From NCBI RefSeq assembly GCF_006494715.1, contig NZ_CP041151.1, positions 1,488,001 to 1,552,000 on the forward strand: a stretch of 64,000 bases of DNA. The letters are read 5' to 3'. Shown here piece after piece: positions 28,118-38,819 of this stretch. The notes beneath the pieces are model-generated. The model made no database searches and was not told the origin of the DNA. It was given only the letters and a program-made list of their open reading frames with translations. Each line of letters starts with the position of its first letter. Position 1 is the first letter of the stretch. The stretch is from Shewanella sp. SNU WT4 (GTDB lineage Bacteria; Pseudomonadota; Gammaproteobacteria; Enterobacterales; Shewanellaceae). Position numbers and translations under genes: made by a program.

Positions 28118-29472
28118 TTCACTATTTTATAACAGGGCACATAGGCACTGCCGGGAAGCTTCATTCGTTGTTGACTGACAAAGGCTTGTAATAACTTATC
28201 CATGCGTTCCATTAATTGTGGATCGCCATGAATTTCAAAGGGTCCCTGCTGCTTTATGAGCGCTAAAGTATCGGCTTTCACATTGCCGGCCACAATAGCA
28301 GAAAAGGCGCGTCTTAGGTTAGCCGCTAACTTAGCTTTATCTTCACAATCAAGCTGTAATGCTAAATTAGCCACTACATCATGGGTTGGAATAAAAGGTA
28401 ATTGAAATTCTGGTTCAATTTTAAGCGCCCATTGGTATTGATAAGCGTCTTTAGTTGCGCGTCGATAGGCTTTGATTTGATCCATGCTTTGCTTCATGTA
28501 AAAAGCCACAGCACTTGGATCATCAACAATGATTTGGTACTTAGCTTGTGCCTCTGACCCTAAAGTAGCGTGAATAAAGGCATCAATCTCTTCAAAATAG
28601 GCGCGGCTTTCTTTGGGCCCAGTTAATACCAAGGGGAAGGGGATATCTTCATTCTGCGGATTAAGTAAAATCCCCAGTAGATATAACAGCTCTTCAGCGG
28701 TACCGGCGCCCCCTGGGAAAATCACTATGCCATGACCAAGGCGCACAAAGGCTTCAAGGCGTTTTTCAATGTCTGGCAAAATCACCAGTTCATTAACTAT
28801 TTGATTGGGCGGCTCGGCCGCTATGATGCTGGGTTCAGTTAGGCCAATATAACGGGCATTATGCAGGCGCTGCTTAGCGTGGCCTATGGCGGCGCCTTTC
28901 ATGGGGCCTTCCATAGCGCCAGGACCACAACCAGTACAAATGTCGAGCTTTCTTAGTCCCATTTGATAGCCGACTTCGCGGGTATAGTTGTATTCAATCT
29001 CGTTGATACTATGACCGCCCCAGCACACTACTATGTTGGGGTCGCGATTGGTGGGCAGCACTTTAGCATTGCGCAAAATATCAAACACGACATCGGTAAT
29101 ATGGCTCGAATTACTGAGGTTAATATGATTAAGGCTGTCGTATTTATTGCTGACATAAAGTAAGTCGCGCAGTACAGAAAACAGGTGTTCTTGCAGACCT
29201 AAAATAATCTCACCATCCACAAAGGCTTGCTCGGGCGGATTGATTAATTCCAGTTGTAAACCGCGCTCACGGGTGAGGACGTTTACTTGGAAATCTCGGT
29301 ATTTATCAAATAATACTGAGGCGTTGTCGGTATGCATACCTGAGGCGAGTACCGCTAACGAACAATTGCGGTACAGTTGGTAAAGATCGCTTTGAGAACT
29401 TTGTTTAAGGCGCTGAACTTCTAATTGCGACAGTTGGTCCATGCTGCCTTTGGGGCTGATTCTCACTATCAT
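28114..29472 (-). CDS. ppnN: Nucleotide 5'-monophosphate nucleosidase PpnN (YgdH, LOG family)
   Basis: A 452-residue protein with the lysine-decarboxylase-like Rossmann core of the LOG family. It carries [16 protein letters not shown] and the diagnostic [15 protein letters not shown] (residues about 254-268), flanked by PpnN-specific N- and C-terminal domains. E. coli PpnN has 454 residues and splits IMP, GMP and other nucleoside monophosphates into base and ribose 5-phosphate; (p)ppGpp binds the enzyme there. Its stop overlaps xni, so they form one unit. The diguanylate cyclase gene ends 43 bases upstream and may be in the same transcript. Confidence 0.92.
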   Translation of the reverse strand: MIVRISPKGSMDQLSQLEVQRLKQSSQSDLYQLYRNCSLAVLASGMHTDNASVLFDKYRDFQVNVLTRERGLQLELINPPEQAFVDGEIILGLQEHLFSVLRDLLYVSNKYDSLNHINLSNSSHITDVVFDILRNAKVLPTNRDPNIVVCWGGHSINEIEYNYTREVGYQMGLRKLDICTGCGPGAMEGPMKGAAIGHAKQRLHNARYIGLTEPSIIAAEPPNQIVNELVILPDIEKRLEAFVRLGHGIVIFPGGAGTAEELLYLLGILLNPQNEDIPFPLVLTGPKESRAYFEEIDAFIHATLGSEAQAKYQIIVDDPSAVAFYMKQSMDQIKAYRRATKDAYQYQWALKIEPEFQLPFIPTHDVVANLALQLDCEDKAKLAANLRRAFSAIVAGNVKADTLALIKQQGPFEIHGDPQLMERMDKLLQAFVSQQRMKLPGSAYVPCYKIVK

Positions 29473-29515
29473 AAGCCACTCCTTGCTGAGTGAATATCAC
29501 TTCACGGTCCCATGA

Positions 29516-31066
29516 TTAGTCGATAATGACGCGGTCTCGATGTTGGTGCTTGGCTTGGTAAAGAGCGGCATCGGCTCGCTCAAAGGTATCTTGGATGGTT
29601 TCTGAGCTAGCAAGCTGCGCTGCGCCTATCGACACCGTTATTATCACGGGTTGTTGTTTAAATTTGAATTGAACATTTTTTATTTTTTCACGAACACGAT
29701 TAAGTAATTGCTCAATATCATCTTGGCATACTCCTGGTATTAACAACACAAATTCTTCACCGCCATATCGGGCCACAAACTCGCTTTCCCTGAGACTTTG
29801 ACGCAGGGCGGTGGCTATGACTTGCAGCGCTTTATCTCCCGAGGTATGACCATAGGTGTCATTAATCTCTTTAAAATGATCGATATCGAGTATGGCGAGC
29901 CACAAGGTATGTTGCTGGCGAATGGCGCTGCGATATTCAATTTCCATTTTTTGATCAAGCGCGGCGCGGTTCGGCAATTGGGTTAAGCAGTCGAGCATAT
30001 TGATTTTTTGCTGCTCGAAAAAGCGCTCTTTATAGCTTGTGGCCTCATTGTTAAGGTTGTCGATTTTTTTATGGAGGCCATCCATGGTCTTTTGCAGCAA
30101 TAGCTGCTCGCGCTGCTCTATGGCATCTTTACGCGTTAAGGTGTTGTGGATGCAGGCCAGTTGTTCAGTCACTAGTTGCTTAAGTTGCTCTATCGGCTGT
30201 GAGGTTAAGCTTTGGCGACTTAAGTCATCAATGCGGGTAAAGATTTCGTGGTTTAATTGGGTCTTAAGCTGCGAGCTGCGTTGATACTGAGTCATGCTTT
30301 GACCGACGGCATCGCGCACTGTGGTTAAGGTATGATTGAGCGCGAATAAAAACTCTTGGGACGCGGTTTTTTCTTGATAAATAGTGTCGATGACTAAGGT
30401 TAATAACTGCTGATAAGTGAGTAGCAGTTGGTCGGCATTCAAGTCATGTTTGAGGATAGACACAAGGTCATTTATTTGGGTTTGCTGGGGGGCTGGGAAC
30501 TCAATTTTGGCAAGCAGTTCAAACAAATCCTCGGCCAGTAATTGATACTTAGGTAAGACATTCAGCTCAGTATTGGCCGGTAGCTGGCTACTTAGCAGGC
30601 TGTGAAACTGCTCCAGCAATAGCTCAAGTTTAGGTATGTATTCCCATACATTGCTATAGGGCTGGCTATTGGCTTGGCGAAAATAGCTGAGTTCATGACG
30701 ACTGGGACCTTCTAACTGCTGCACGCTTAACAGTTCTTGGGTCAGGTCATTTATATGGCTGCGCCCTGATTCAAGCCGCACTAATACTTCACTGGCATGC
30801 CCCTTAAGTAAGCGTTGCAAATCAATAATATCGGCGGCGACAAACTCAAATTTGTCGTAACTATTGAGCTGGTTTTTAAGCTTATTGAGGCGATTATCAA
30901 GCTCAGTGTTGTGGCCCTTACAGGCGCTACTTAAGTGATTAATCAGGGATAATAAGGTTTGTAGTTTGGCGTCGCGGTCAGCTTCTAACTGCAGCATTGC
31001 TTCTTTAGCCAGTTGCAGCTTGTGCTTGAGATGTGCCGCTTGCGTGTTGTTGGTCAAATTATCCAT
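29516..31066 (-). CDS. Diguanylate cyclase with helical N-terminal region
   Basis: A 516-residue cytoplasmic protein. The first 350 residues are helical and coiled-coil-like with no membrane segment. The C-terminal GGDEF domain (residues about 350-515) has DIDHFKEINDTYGHTSGDKAL and the active signature RYGGEEF near residue 432, so c-di-GMP synthesis is expected. The inhibitory RxxD site before it reads RESE, so product inhibition may be weak or absent. The N-terminal sensor is not a recognised PAS or GAF. It sits between a TPR membrane protein with a decayed GGDEF tail and ppnN, all minus strand. Confidence 0.88.
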   Translation of the reverse strand: MDNLTNNTQAAHLKHKLQLAKEAMLQLEADRDAKLQTLLSLINHLSSACKGHNTELDNRLNKLKNQLNSYDKFEFVAADIIDLQRLLKGHASEVLVRLESGRSHINDLTQELLSVQQLEGPSRHELSYFRQANSQPYSNVWEYIPKLELLLEQFHSLLSSQLPANTELNVLPKYQLLAEDLFELLAKIEFPAPQQTQINDLVSILKHDLNADQLLLTYQQLLTLVIDTIYQEKTASQEFLFALNHTLTTVRDAVGQSMTQYQRSSQLKTQLNHEIFTRIDDLSRQSLTSQPIEQLKQLVTEQLACIHNTLTRKDAIEQREQLLLQKTMDGLHKKIDNLNNEATSYKERFFEQQKINMLDCLTQLPNRAALDQKMEIEYRSAIRQQHTLWLAILDIDHFKEINDTYGHTSGDKALQVIATALRQSLRESEFVARYGGEEFVLLIPGVCQDDIEQLLNRVREKIKNVQFKFKQQPVIITVSIGAAQLASSETIQDTFERADAALYQAKHQHRDRVIID

Positions 31067-31205
31067 AATTTTTCCGAGTCACCTAAGGTATCAGTCTCTT
31101 AACTGTGAGTGAAACTAATGTAATAGTATCTAAAGCTCAATGAAGTGCAAATGTAACCTACGGAAAATACATAAAAATTCATCTGAGCTTTGAAATTTAC
31201 GCATC

Positions 31206-33338
31206 TCACTCTGTGCTCTGTGACTGCGCGCCACTACTTGGCCAAGTAATTTGCTGTTTATCACAACTGCAAGTCACCCGAATTAAGCCGCGATTGATGG
31301 CTTGGGTTAAACGCATATACAGCTGAGTGGTAAAAATAGTGGGCGGAGTGAAATCTAAGGTATGAAAACTCACAAAGGCTTGATGCTGCTGCAAACTTAA
31401 GGCGCCAGCGCAGGCAAATTGCAGACATTGATACAAGGTTTTAGCATTAATCGGCACATCTTTATTGGCTAGAAATGGCAGGTTTACCAGCCCTAACGAC
31501 CACTTCTGCGCTGATGTCCACGCTGACTCTATGATGCTAACAAGTTCATCGGGCGTCAGTACTTGCTGGCTGTAAATTCCGATGAGACCTGGCCTTAAGG
31601 CAAAGATTTCAAGCTCGGATAATGCGGCCAGTTCACCCAGTTGCTGCTGAAAATAGTGACTGAAATCCTCTTGCCCCAGTAACAAATCCTGATTGGGATT
31701 CGATTGGACTGTCATTAAGGCAATCGTGCCTGGCTGGCTTAACCAAGAATTTTCAAGGTTGGCAATAAATGAGTTGTACCCAGGGTATAAGGTAATAGGT
31801 TCTTGCAGCGCTTGGCGTGTTAAGTAACTTAATTGTTTTGCGTTTAAATAATGCTTACGCCAAATGGTGGCTAACACTAATAAGGCGGTTAACAGCCCAA
31901 GGGTACTAAACAGCGCCGCAATTTGGGCGAAATGCATGTTTCTTTCTTGCTTAGCTACGCGGCTCTTGGCGGTATCTAACTCAATTTTTAAGCGCTGTTG
32001 TTGCAGCGCCGCATTCACATCATCGTGGGGCTTAGCCTGCTGTATTAATTGTTTATTTAGCACTAATACTTGTTTACTCAAGGTGAGGGCTTTAGTGATT
32101 TCGCCTGAGCGCTCTAATGCCAAAATTAAATGCTGTTTGGCCTCGACTTCCACCTCAAGATTGTTACTTTCAAGGGCCAAGGTAATCGCCTTGTTGGCGT
32201 GCTTAATGGCTTCTTGATAGTTTTGTTGTTTATTGCGAATTTGCGCCAGCAATACCTCGTTATGAATCAAATAATGGTTAGTGTTTTTATTGGTAAACGT
32301 TTGATTTGCTTGTAATAGTGATGAGATTGAAGCGTTTAAATCGCCAATATTGGCATAAGCCTCACCCAGATTATGATAATTTAAGGCCATGAAGATAATG
32401 TTTTGACGGCGCTTATCTATGGCTTGGGCATTAAGGTAATAATCAATGGCTTGTTGCCATGATTCTTGTTTGGCATAAATCATGGCGATGGCGCTCATGG
32501 CTTGTGACAAATAGGCATCATCCTTTAACACCATAAAGCTATCGGCGGCCATGTGGGCATGCTGGAGAGCATCTTCCAGTTGGCCAAGCTCTCGGTAAAC
32601 CTTAGATATTCGAAAATTAATCAGGGCTAATAATTTGGGCGATTGGGTAGTGCTGGCCAATTGGTGCGCTTGGGAGAAGTATTGCAGCGCTTGTCTATGC
32701 TGCTCAAATTGGGTGTGAAACTTGCCAAGGCGTGAATTGGAATATGCCAATAAGTAGGACGATGATAAGTGCAGCGCGCGCTCACGCATGGCTTCAAGGT
32801 GCTGTAATGCAGGTTGTTTTTGATTAGTTAATAACAACAAGGAGCCGAGATGATCATGAATAGTGAATCTAAGCAGCCGCGCTTCTTGCGAGCTGTTCTC
32901 TTTAATTAACGCTAGCGCGGCTTGATAGTGAGTTTCTACCTGTGGGTAGTTGTATTGCTCTTTACCTATGATGCGCCCTTTGAGCACTTCAATTACAGCT
33001 TGTTGGTATGGGGTCTTGGCAAATGACGCTAACATCTCAATCAGCTTCGAGTTATTAGGATGGCTTGACGGCACAGTCACCCCAGGCTCCATGCTTAAGC
33101 GAATAAACAGATAGTATTGGCGGAACAAGGCGTCTTGATTTAGCCCCCAGCTGCGGTGACTCAAGCGGGTCAGGCTTAATGGTTTACTGTCACTATTAAG
33201 TTGTAGATTTAAGTTGTCATATAAGGCTTGCGGTGTTTCTCTGACGGCAATTTCATCGTCAATAGTTACGCTTGCGTGAACTTGACCTGCGAACAAGACA
33301 AATAAAACAATAAACCATTGAATGGCAAATAAGGGCAT
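31206..33338 (-). CDS. TPR membrane protein with a degenerate GGDEF-like C-terminal domain
   Basis: A 710-residue protein with a signal peptide (LFAIQWFIVLFVLFAGQVHA), a periplasmic TPR array (residues about 100-430, for example HALQYFSQAHQLASTTQ and AMNYHNLGEAYANIGD-type helices), one membrane helix (residues about 470-490) and a 200-residue cytoplasmic domain. The strand LEIFALRPGLIGIYS falls where RxGGDEF would be, and WSLGLVNLP where the next strand lies, so I read it as a GGDEF fold without catalytic residues. A signalling or scaffolding role is inference. The active diguanylate cyclase follows 140 bases downstream on the same strand. Confidence 0.75.
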   Translation of the reverse strand: MPLFAIQWFIVLFVLFAGQVHASVTIDDEIAVRETPQALYDNLNLQLNSDSKPLSLTRLSHRSWGLNQDALFRQYYLFIRLSMEPGVTVPSSHPNNSKLIEMLASFAKTPYQQAVIEVLKGRIIGKEQYNYPQVETHYQAALALIKENSSQEARLLRFTIHDHLGSLLLLTNQKQPALQHLEAMRERALHLSSSYLLAYSNSRLGKFHTQFEQHRQALQYFSQAHQLASTTQSPKLLALINFRISKVYRELGQLEDALQHAHMAADSFMVLKDDAYLSQAMSAIAMIYAKQESWQQAIDYYLNAQAIDKRRQNIIFMALNYHNLGEAYANIGDLNASISSLLQANQTFTNKNTNHYLIHNEVLLAQIRNKQQNYQEAIKHANKAITLALESNNLEVEVEAKQHLILALERSGEITKALTLSKQVLVLNKQLIQQAKPHDDVNAALQQQRLKIELDTAKSRVAKQERNMHFAQIAALFSTLGLLTALLVLATIWRKHYLNAKQLSYLTRQALQEPITLYPGYNSFIANLENSWLSQPGTIALMTVQSNPNQDLLLGQEDFSHYFQQQLGELAALSELEIFALRPGLIGIYSQQVLTPDELVSIIESAWTSAQKWSLGLVNLPFLANKDVPINAKTLYQCLQFACAGALSLQQHQAFVSFHTLDFTPPTIFTTQLYMRLTQAINRGLIRVTCSCDKQQITWPSSGAQSQSTE

Positions 33339-33458
33339 CAGCTATTCCAAATAAGGTGGTGCATTATGTTAATTGTGTTAATTAATGCTGAGGTGATTGA
33401 TTTTACTTGTTATACTCCAGCAACTTTGTAAGAGGGATGATAACAGAAGGGTTAAGCC

Positions 33459-35237
33459 ATGAAACCTGATTTTCGCGTATTTGTTGCGATAGGTACCTTT
33501 TTTAGCTTTGCCGCCTACAGCGATGTCCAATATAACATTGATTTGACTCGGCCTGAGCATCAACTGGCTAATGTAGAAGTTATTTTTCCCGAAACTGTGG
33601 CGTCAGCCCTCACCATTAACTTGCCCGTGTGGCGCACTGGTAAGTATCAAATACTGCCGTTGGCTGATGGTTTGCGTGAATTTAAGGCCTATGACGCCCA
33701 AGGGAAACCACTGAGTGTTAACCGAGTGGCGAGCGGTGAGTGGCAAGTTGAGTTAACTGCGCCCACCAGTGTGCGAGTGACCTATCAACTGCATGCCGAT
33801 TTACTGGGGACTCGGGTGCGCCATATTGATGCCAGCCATGCATTTTTAGATGCCAGCGGTGTGTTTGTTTACAGTCCAGAATTTCGTGAAGATAGCCTGC
33901 GCGTTAATATGCAAGTGCCTAACGAGTGGCGCAGTTATTCCGGCATGACCTCAGGCTGGCAGCCTCACTCTTTTGTGGCGCCCAATTATGATGTGCTAGT
34001 GGACTCGCCCATTGAAACCGGTATTAGTCAGGTGCGCACATTCAGTGCCGATGGCCGCGATTATGAGCTCGTGGTGTGGGGCGAAGGTAATTACGATCTT
34101 GATCAAATAGCGCTCGATCTTAAAAAACTCAGTGGCAGTGCCAGCGCCATTTGGGATGATTATCCGTTTGAGCGCTACGTCTATATGGTGCATGCCACGA
34201 GCGGCGAGCGCGGCGCCACTGAACATTTAAATTCCACCATTATTCAGTTGCCTAGGTTTAATTTTAGGGAGCGCAAAGACTATCTCGGCTTTATCGGCAC
34301 AGCGTCTCATGAATTTATTCATACGTGGAACGTGAAGCAATATCGCCCTGAAGGTTTAGCTAAGTATCGTTATCAGCAAGAAACTATCACGCCCTTGTTG
34401 TGGCTTTCTGAAGGCTCCACCAGTTATTTTCAATACCAGTTATTGCTGCGCGCTGGCGTCATTACTCATCAAGAGTTTATGGAAGACTTAGCCAAGCGGA
34501 TTAACGATAACCTTAACCGCCCCGGTGCTCGGCAGCAGTCGGTGGCCGAAGCCAGTGAATCCACTTGGGTCGAGCAAGGCGGCGATTACGGTACTAACCA
34601 TGGGGTAAATATTTATTCCGAAGGTTACTTAGTGTCATTAGCCTTAGATTTTAATCTGTTAGAAGATACTGGCCTTAAGCATTCTTATCGCGATGTGCAT
34701 CAGCGTTTATATCGTGACTACCGCTTACCGGCGGCGTTTGGGGTGGCAGATGTTAAAGCTATCTTAGCCTCGTTAGCGGGTAAATCTTACGACGCTTGGT
34801 GGCAAACCCATATCGATAGCCCGTGGCAAGCCAATTACCCTGAACTGCTGGCCATGGCGGGCTTAAGCATTACTTATGGCAAAGAAGAGGCGGTTAAGGC
34901 TAACTTTGGGGTTAAAGCCGCCAAAGACAGTTTGAAGCTTGAGCATGTTAAACGTGATGGCGCGGCGTGGCGCGCAGGCCTGCATGAAGGCGATGAACTG
35001 GTGGCCATTAATGGCCTTAAAGTCACCCCTGATGGCTTAACTAAGCGGTTTGAAGATTTTGAGCCGGGCGATAAAGTGGAGCTCAGTTATTTCAGTAACG
35101 ATAACCTTAAAACCACCACAATGATTTTAGAGGAAAAATCACAGGGCAAGCTTGAGATTAAACCTATGGCTGGGGCGAGTGATAGTCAAAAAGCCTTTTT
35201 CAAGGCCTGGCTTGGCATCGATTGGCCGTATAAGTAA
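33459..35237 (+). CDS. M61-family metallopeptidase with PDZ domain
   Basis: A 592-residue secreted protein with a short signal peptide (FVAIGTFFSFAAYS). A beta-rich N-terminal domain is followed by the zinc site SHEFIHTWNVKQYRP (His284, Glu285, His288) with the downstream glutamate in WLSEGSTSYFQYQ, and a C-terminal PDZ domain (residues about 480-560, VKRDGAAWRAGLHEGDELVAINGL). The family name is glycyl aminopeptidase. It acts on peptides in the periplasm. It is followed by its own terminator and then by the tricorn gene, which suggests linked roles in peptide breakdown but separate transcription. Confidence 0.9.
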   Translation: MKPDFRVFVAIGTFFSFAAYSDVQYNIDLTRPEHQLANVEVIFPETVASALTINLPVWRTGKYQILPLADGLREFKAYDAQGKPLSVNRVASGEWQVELTAPTSVRVTYQLHADLLGTRVRHIDASHAFLDASGVFVYSPEFREDSLRVNMQVPNEWRSYSGMTSGWQPHSFVAPNYDVLVDSPIETGISQVRTFSADGRDYELVVWGEGNYDLDQIALDLKKLSGSASAIWDDYPFERYVYMVHATSGERGATEHLNSTIIQLPRFNFRERKDYLGFIGTASHEFIHTWNVKQYRPEGLAKYRYQQETITPLLWLSEGSTSYFQYQLLLRAGVITHQEFMEDLAKRINDNLNRPGARQQSVAEASESTWVEQGGDYGTNHGVNIYSEGYLVSLALDFNLLEDTGLKHSYRDVHQRLYRDYRLPAAFGVADVKAILASLAGKSYDAWWQTHIDSPWQANYPELLAMAGLSITYGKEEAVKANFGVKAAKDSLKLEHVKRDGAAWRAGLHEGDELVAINGLKVTPDGLTKRFEDFEPGDKVELSYFSNDNLKTTTMILEEKSQGKLEIKPMAGASDSQKAFFKAWLGIDWPYK

Positions 35238-35282
35238 TTAGGCTTAATTGACTGCGTTTATCTATTGACTGCGTTTACCTAA

Positions 35283-35306
35283 GGTCAGCTCGCGCTGGCC
35301 CTTTTT
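35283..35306 (+). terminator. Terminator of the M61 peptidase gene
   Basis: GGTCAGC and GCTGGCC pair (one G-U) around TCGC, followed by CTTTTT, about 45 bases after the stop. Confidence 0.75.
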
Positions 35307-35476
35307 ATGGGCGTGCGCTGAATTGATGAATTGATAAATAGATGAACTCTAACAATAAGCGTTGGCTGCAAACTCTCACGACAAACTTTGCTCACAAACT
35401 CTGACTATAAATCCAGCAGTCAATTTGCTAAGTTATTGTCACAAAAATAAAACAATAGTTTAGGGATGCTGAAATT

Positions 35477-38400
35477 ATGACGTACCGCCCGCTTTATTTA
35501 CTCTGTAGTCTACTGCTCACTGCGCCGTTATTCTCCTTGGCAGCTGCTGATGGTGCTGCCAACACCCAAGCGCTAGGCGCTGATTTAAGCTCAGCAACTG
35601 GCCTTGGCTATTATCGGATGCCAGATATCCATCAAGATACTTTAGTGTTTACCGCTGAAGGGGATATTTGGAAACAAACCCTTAATCAAGGCGCTGCCAC
35701 TCGGTTAACCAGTCAAGCGGCGCTTGAATCCCATCCGCATATTTCGCCAGACGGTAAGCTGCTTGCTTTTGTCGCCAATTATGATGGCGCCGATGAAGTC
35801 TATGTGATGAGCATCAATGGCGGCGTGCCTAAGCGCGTGACCTTTGAAGATCATCGCGTTCGCTTGCAAGGCTTTACTCCAAGTGGCGATATTTTATATG
35901 CCACAGATAAAACCGTTGGACCATCAAACCGCTGGCTGCTCAAAACTGTGTCGCCTCTCAGCTTGATAACTCAAGATGTGCCGCTAGTGGATGCCATCGA
36001 AGGCGATATTGCCAGTGACGGCAAGCGGGTGTTCTTCGTGCGTTTTGGTCTGCAAGCCAGCGGCGATAATGCTCAGGTGTATCGCGGCGGCGCTAAGGGC
36101 GAGATTTGGCAATATCAGTTAGCGACAGACACTGAGGCCACTCGTTTGCTCGCTGAACATCAAGGCTCACTGCGCCAACCTATGCTGTGGCAGCAGCAAA
36201 TGTATTTTATTAGTGATGAGAGTGGCTTAGATAATATTTGGCGCTTAAATCTTGATGATAATCAGCTAACGCAAATCACCCATTACACAGATTATCCTAT
36301 CCGCCAAGCCAACCTTAAACATGGCAAACTGGTGTGGTCGCGAGGCGCTGATATTGAAGTGCTGGATATCGCAAGCGCAAGCGTTACTCAGCCTGCCATT
36401 AGTTTGCAATCCGATTTCAGCCAAAAACAGCCTAATCGCATTAGCGATCCTTTAGCCTATTTATCCCATGTCAGTTTTGCTGCCAATGGCCGCCAAGCCA
36501 TAGTCACAGCGCGCGGGAAAATAGCGGTAGTGGGTGAAAAGGGGCGGCGTTTAGTGAGCGTTGCCAGCCCAGATAATGCCCGCATGAGTCAAGCCATTAT
36601 GAGCCCAGATGGGCAGTGGATTTATGCTATTGGCTCCCAAGCCGGACAGCAGCAATTGTGGCAATTAGCCGCTGATGGCAGTCAAGACGCCACTCAGCTG
36701 ACCGAAAAGGGCGATACCTTGCGCACCGCCTTAGCAGTATCTCCCGATGGCCGCTATTTATTGCATGATGATTATCAAGGCAATATTTGGTTATTCAGCA
36801 TTAAGGCGCGCACCAATCAGCTCATTTTATCGGGCAGTGAAGGCTTAGGACCGCACCCTGATTTAATCTGGTCACCCGATAGTCGCTTCATTGCTATCAC
36901 TCAGGCTAAAATTGGCCAGCAAAGGCCGCAAATCCTTTTGTACTCGCTAGTGGATAAACGCACTGAGTATTTAACCTCAGATAAATACGAGTCGTTTTCA
37001 CCAAGATTTAGTGACGATGGCAAGTGGCTGTATTTCTTATCTAACCGTGAATTTAGCTCGAGTCCTACTAGCCCGTGGGGCGATCGAAACATGGGGCCAG
37101 TGTTTGATCGCCGCAGCCAAATTTTTGCCTTAGCCTTAACTAAAGAGGCGCAATTTCCATTCGCGCCCGTGACAGAGTTAACCCCTGAGCCAGCGAAATC
37201 TACGAGCGATAAAACCCCATCACCACTTGTTAGTGTGGACTGGGAGGGATTAGCGCAAAGGTTATGGCAAGTGCCGGTCGCGAGCGGTAATTACCAGAAT
37301 CTGCAACCCACAGATAAAGGCTTATATGTATTAGATAGCGACAATAAGCCTGACAGTCAGCCCAGTTTGCAGTTTATTAGCTTTGAGGCAGGTAAAGCCA
37401 GCGCGACTAAAGTGGCTGATAACATAGCCTATTTTGCGCTGTCACCAGATAAAAAACGCTTGTTATTACAGCAGCAACTACCAAAACCCAGTTTAGTCAT
37501 TGTGGATGCCAGCGATAAGTTACCCAGCTCTCTGACTGAGGCGACCCTATCATTAAGTCCGTGGCAATTGAGCTTAGATCCTGTATCTGAGTGGCAGCAA
37601 TTGTTTGATGATGCTCACCAAATGCATCAACATCAGTTTTATGATCCTAAGATGCGCGGCCTTGATTGGCAGGCCGTTAAACAAAAATATCAGCCATTAT
37701 TGGCGCGGGTAACCGACAGATATGAGCTCAATGACTTATTTGAACAAATGATGGCTGAGCTTAATTCACTCCATAGCCAAGTGCGTGGCGGCGATGTCAG
37801 TAAGCAAGCGGATTTACCTAAAGTCGCAAGTTTAGGTGGGCAACTTAAGCAAACGGCGAATGGCGTGGTGTTGGCATCCATTTATGGACATGACGCAGAA
37901 TTGCCTAATGCCGCGCCGCCTTTGGCAAAACCTGGGGTGAATGCCAAAGTCGGTGATATGTTGGTGGCGATTAATGGCCAGCGGGTGCGCTCTATGGCCG
38001 ATGTTAGCCGTTTACTCAGTAATCAAGTGGCGCAACCTGTGTTACTCACCTTAAGTCGCGCGGATCAAACCCATCAAACATTAGTCACGCCTATCTCCGC
38101 CGAGGATGATGCCAAACTGCGTTATCAAGACTGGGTGGTGGCCAATCGTCATTCAGTATCAAGCAGTACGACCAATAAGGTCGGCTACTTGCATCTTTAT
38201 GCCATGGGGCACAATGATATCAATGATTTTGCCCGAGAGTTTTACACCAATTATGACAAACAGGGCTTAATTATTGATGTTAGGCGTAACCGTGGTGGCA
38301 ATATTGATAGCTGGATTATTGAGAAATTATTGCGCCGCGCCTGGGCGTTTTGGCAGCCCACTCAAGGCACGCCTTACGTCAATATGCAGCAGACATTCCG

Positions 38401-38794
38401 CGGCCACTTAGTCGTGCTTACCGATCAGTTAACCTATTCAGACGGTGAAACCTTTGCGGCGGGTATTAAGGCCTTAGGGTTAGCGCCGCTCATTGGCAAG
38501 CAAACCGCCGGCGCTGGGGTGTGGTTATCTGGGCGCAATACGCTTGCGGATAATGGCATGGCACGAGTGGCTGAATATCCGCAGTACGCTATGGATGGTC
38601 GCTGGATAGTCGAAGGCTTAGGCGTGAGTCCAGATATTGAAGTCGAAAACTTACCTCATGAGAGCTATAAAGGTGAGGATGCGCAGCTGCAAGCGGCAAT
38701 GCGTTACTTAAATGAAAAAATTAACGCCGAACCTGTGCCCGAGCTTAAGGCCTTGCCTTTACCTAAGGGCACTAAAGCGCAAGATATTAACTAG
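35477..38794 (+). CDS. Tricorn protease homologue (S41 family)
   Basis: A 1105-residue exported protein. After a signal peptide (LLCSLLLTAPLFSLAAA) come two propellers of WD/PD40-like repeats (DGKLLAFVANYDGADEVYVM, SPDGRYLLHDDYQGNIWLFS and similar, to residue about 690). Next are the tricorn C1 domain with HQHQFYDPKMRGLDW, a PDZ domain (residues about 790-880) and the S41 core. The nucleophile Ser988 is in TYSDGETFAAG and the oxyanion stretch is DVRRNRGGNIDSW. Tricorn cuts peptides made by larger proteases into short pieces. Its C-terminus PVPELKALPLPKGT is typical of the bacterial group. It is a single-gene transcript. Confidence 0.9.
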   Translation: MTYRPLYLLCSLLLTAPLFSLAAADGAANTQALGADLSSATGLGYYRMPDIHQDTLVFTAEGDIWKQTLNQGAATRLTSQAALESHPHISPDGKLLAFVANYDGADEVYVMSINGGVPKRVTFEDHRVRLQGFTPSGDILYATDKTVGPSNRWLLKTVSPLSLITQDVPLVDAIEGDIASDGKRVFFVRFGLQASGDNAQVYRGGAKGEIWQYQLATDTEATRLLAEHQGSLRQPMLWQQQMYFISDESGLDNIWRLNLDDNQLTQITHYTDYPIRQANLKHGKLVWSRGADIEVLDIASASVTQPAISLQSDFSQKQPNRISDPLAYLSHVSFAANGRQAIVTARGKIAVVGEKGRRLVSVASPDNARMSQAIMSPDGQWIYAIGSQAGQQQLWQLAADGSQDATQLTEKGDTLRTALAVSPDGRYLLHDDYQGNIWLFSIKARTNQLILSGSEGLGPHPDLIWSPDSRFIAITQAKIGQQRPQILLYSLVDKRTEYLTSDKYESFSPRFSDDGKWLYFLSNREFSSSPTSPWGDRNMGPVFDRRSQIFALALTKEAQFPFAPVTELTPEPAKSTSDKTPSPLVSVDWEGLAQRLWQVPVASGNYQNLQPTDKGLYVLDSDNKPDSQPSLQFISFEAGKASATKVADNIAYFALSPDKKRLLLQQQLPKPSLVIVDASDKLPSSLTEATLSLSPWQLSLDPVSEWQQLFDDAHQMHQHQFYDPKMRGLDWQAVKQKYQPLLARVTDRYELNDLFEQMMAELNSLHSQVRGGDVSKQADLPKVASLGGQLKQTANGVVLASIYGHDAELPNAAPPLAKPGVNAKVGDMLVAINGQRVRSMADVSRLLSNQVAQPVLLTLSRADQTHQTLVTPISAEDDAKLRYQDWVVANRHSVSSSTTNKVGYLHLYAMGHNDINDFAREFYTNYDKQGLIIDVRRNRGGNIDSWIIEKLLRRAWAFWQPTQGTPYVNMQQTFRGHLVVLTDQLTYSDGETFAAGIKALGLAPLIGKQTAGAGVWLSGRNTLADNGMARVAEYPQYAMDGRWIVEGLGVSPDIEVENLPHESYKGEDAQLQAAMRYLNEKINAEPVPELKALPLPKGTKAQDIN

Positions 38795-38819
38795 TTGCAT
38801 CTAGGCGTTAACAGATAGC

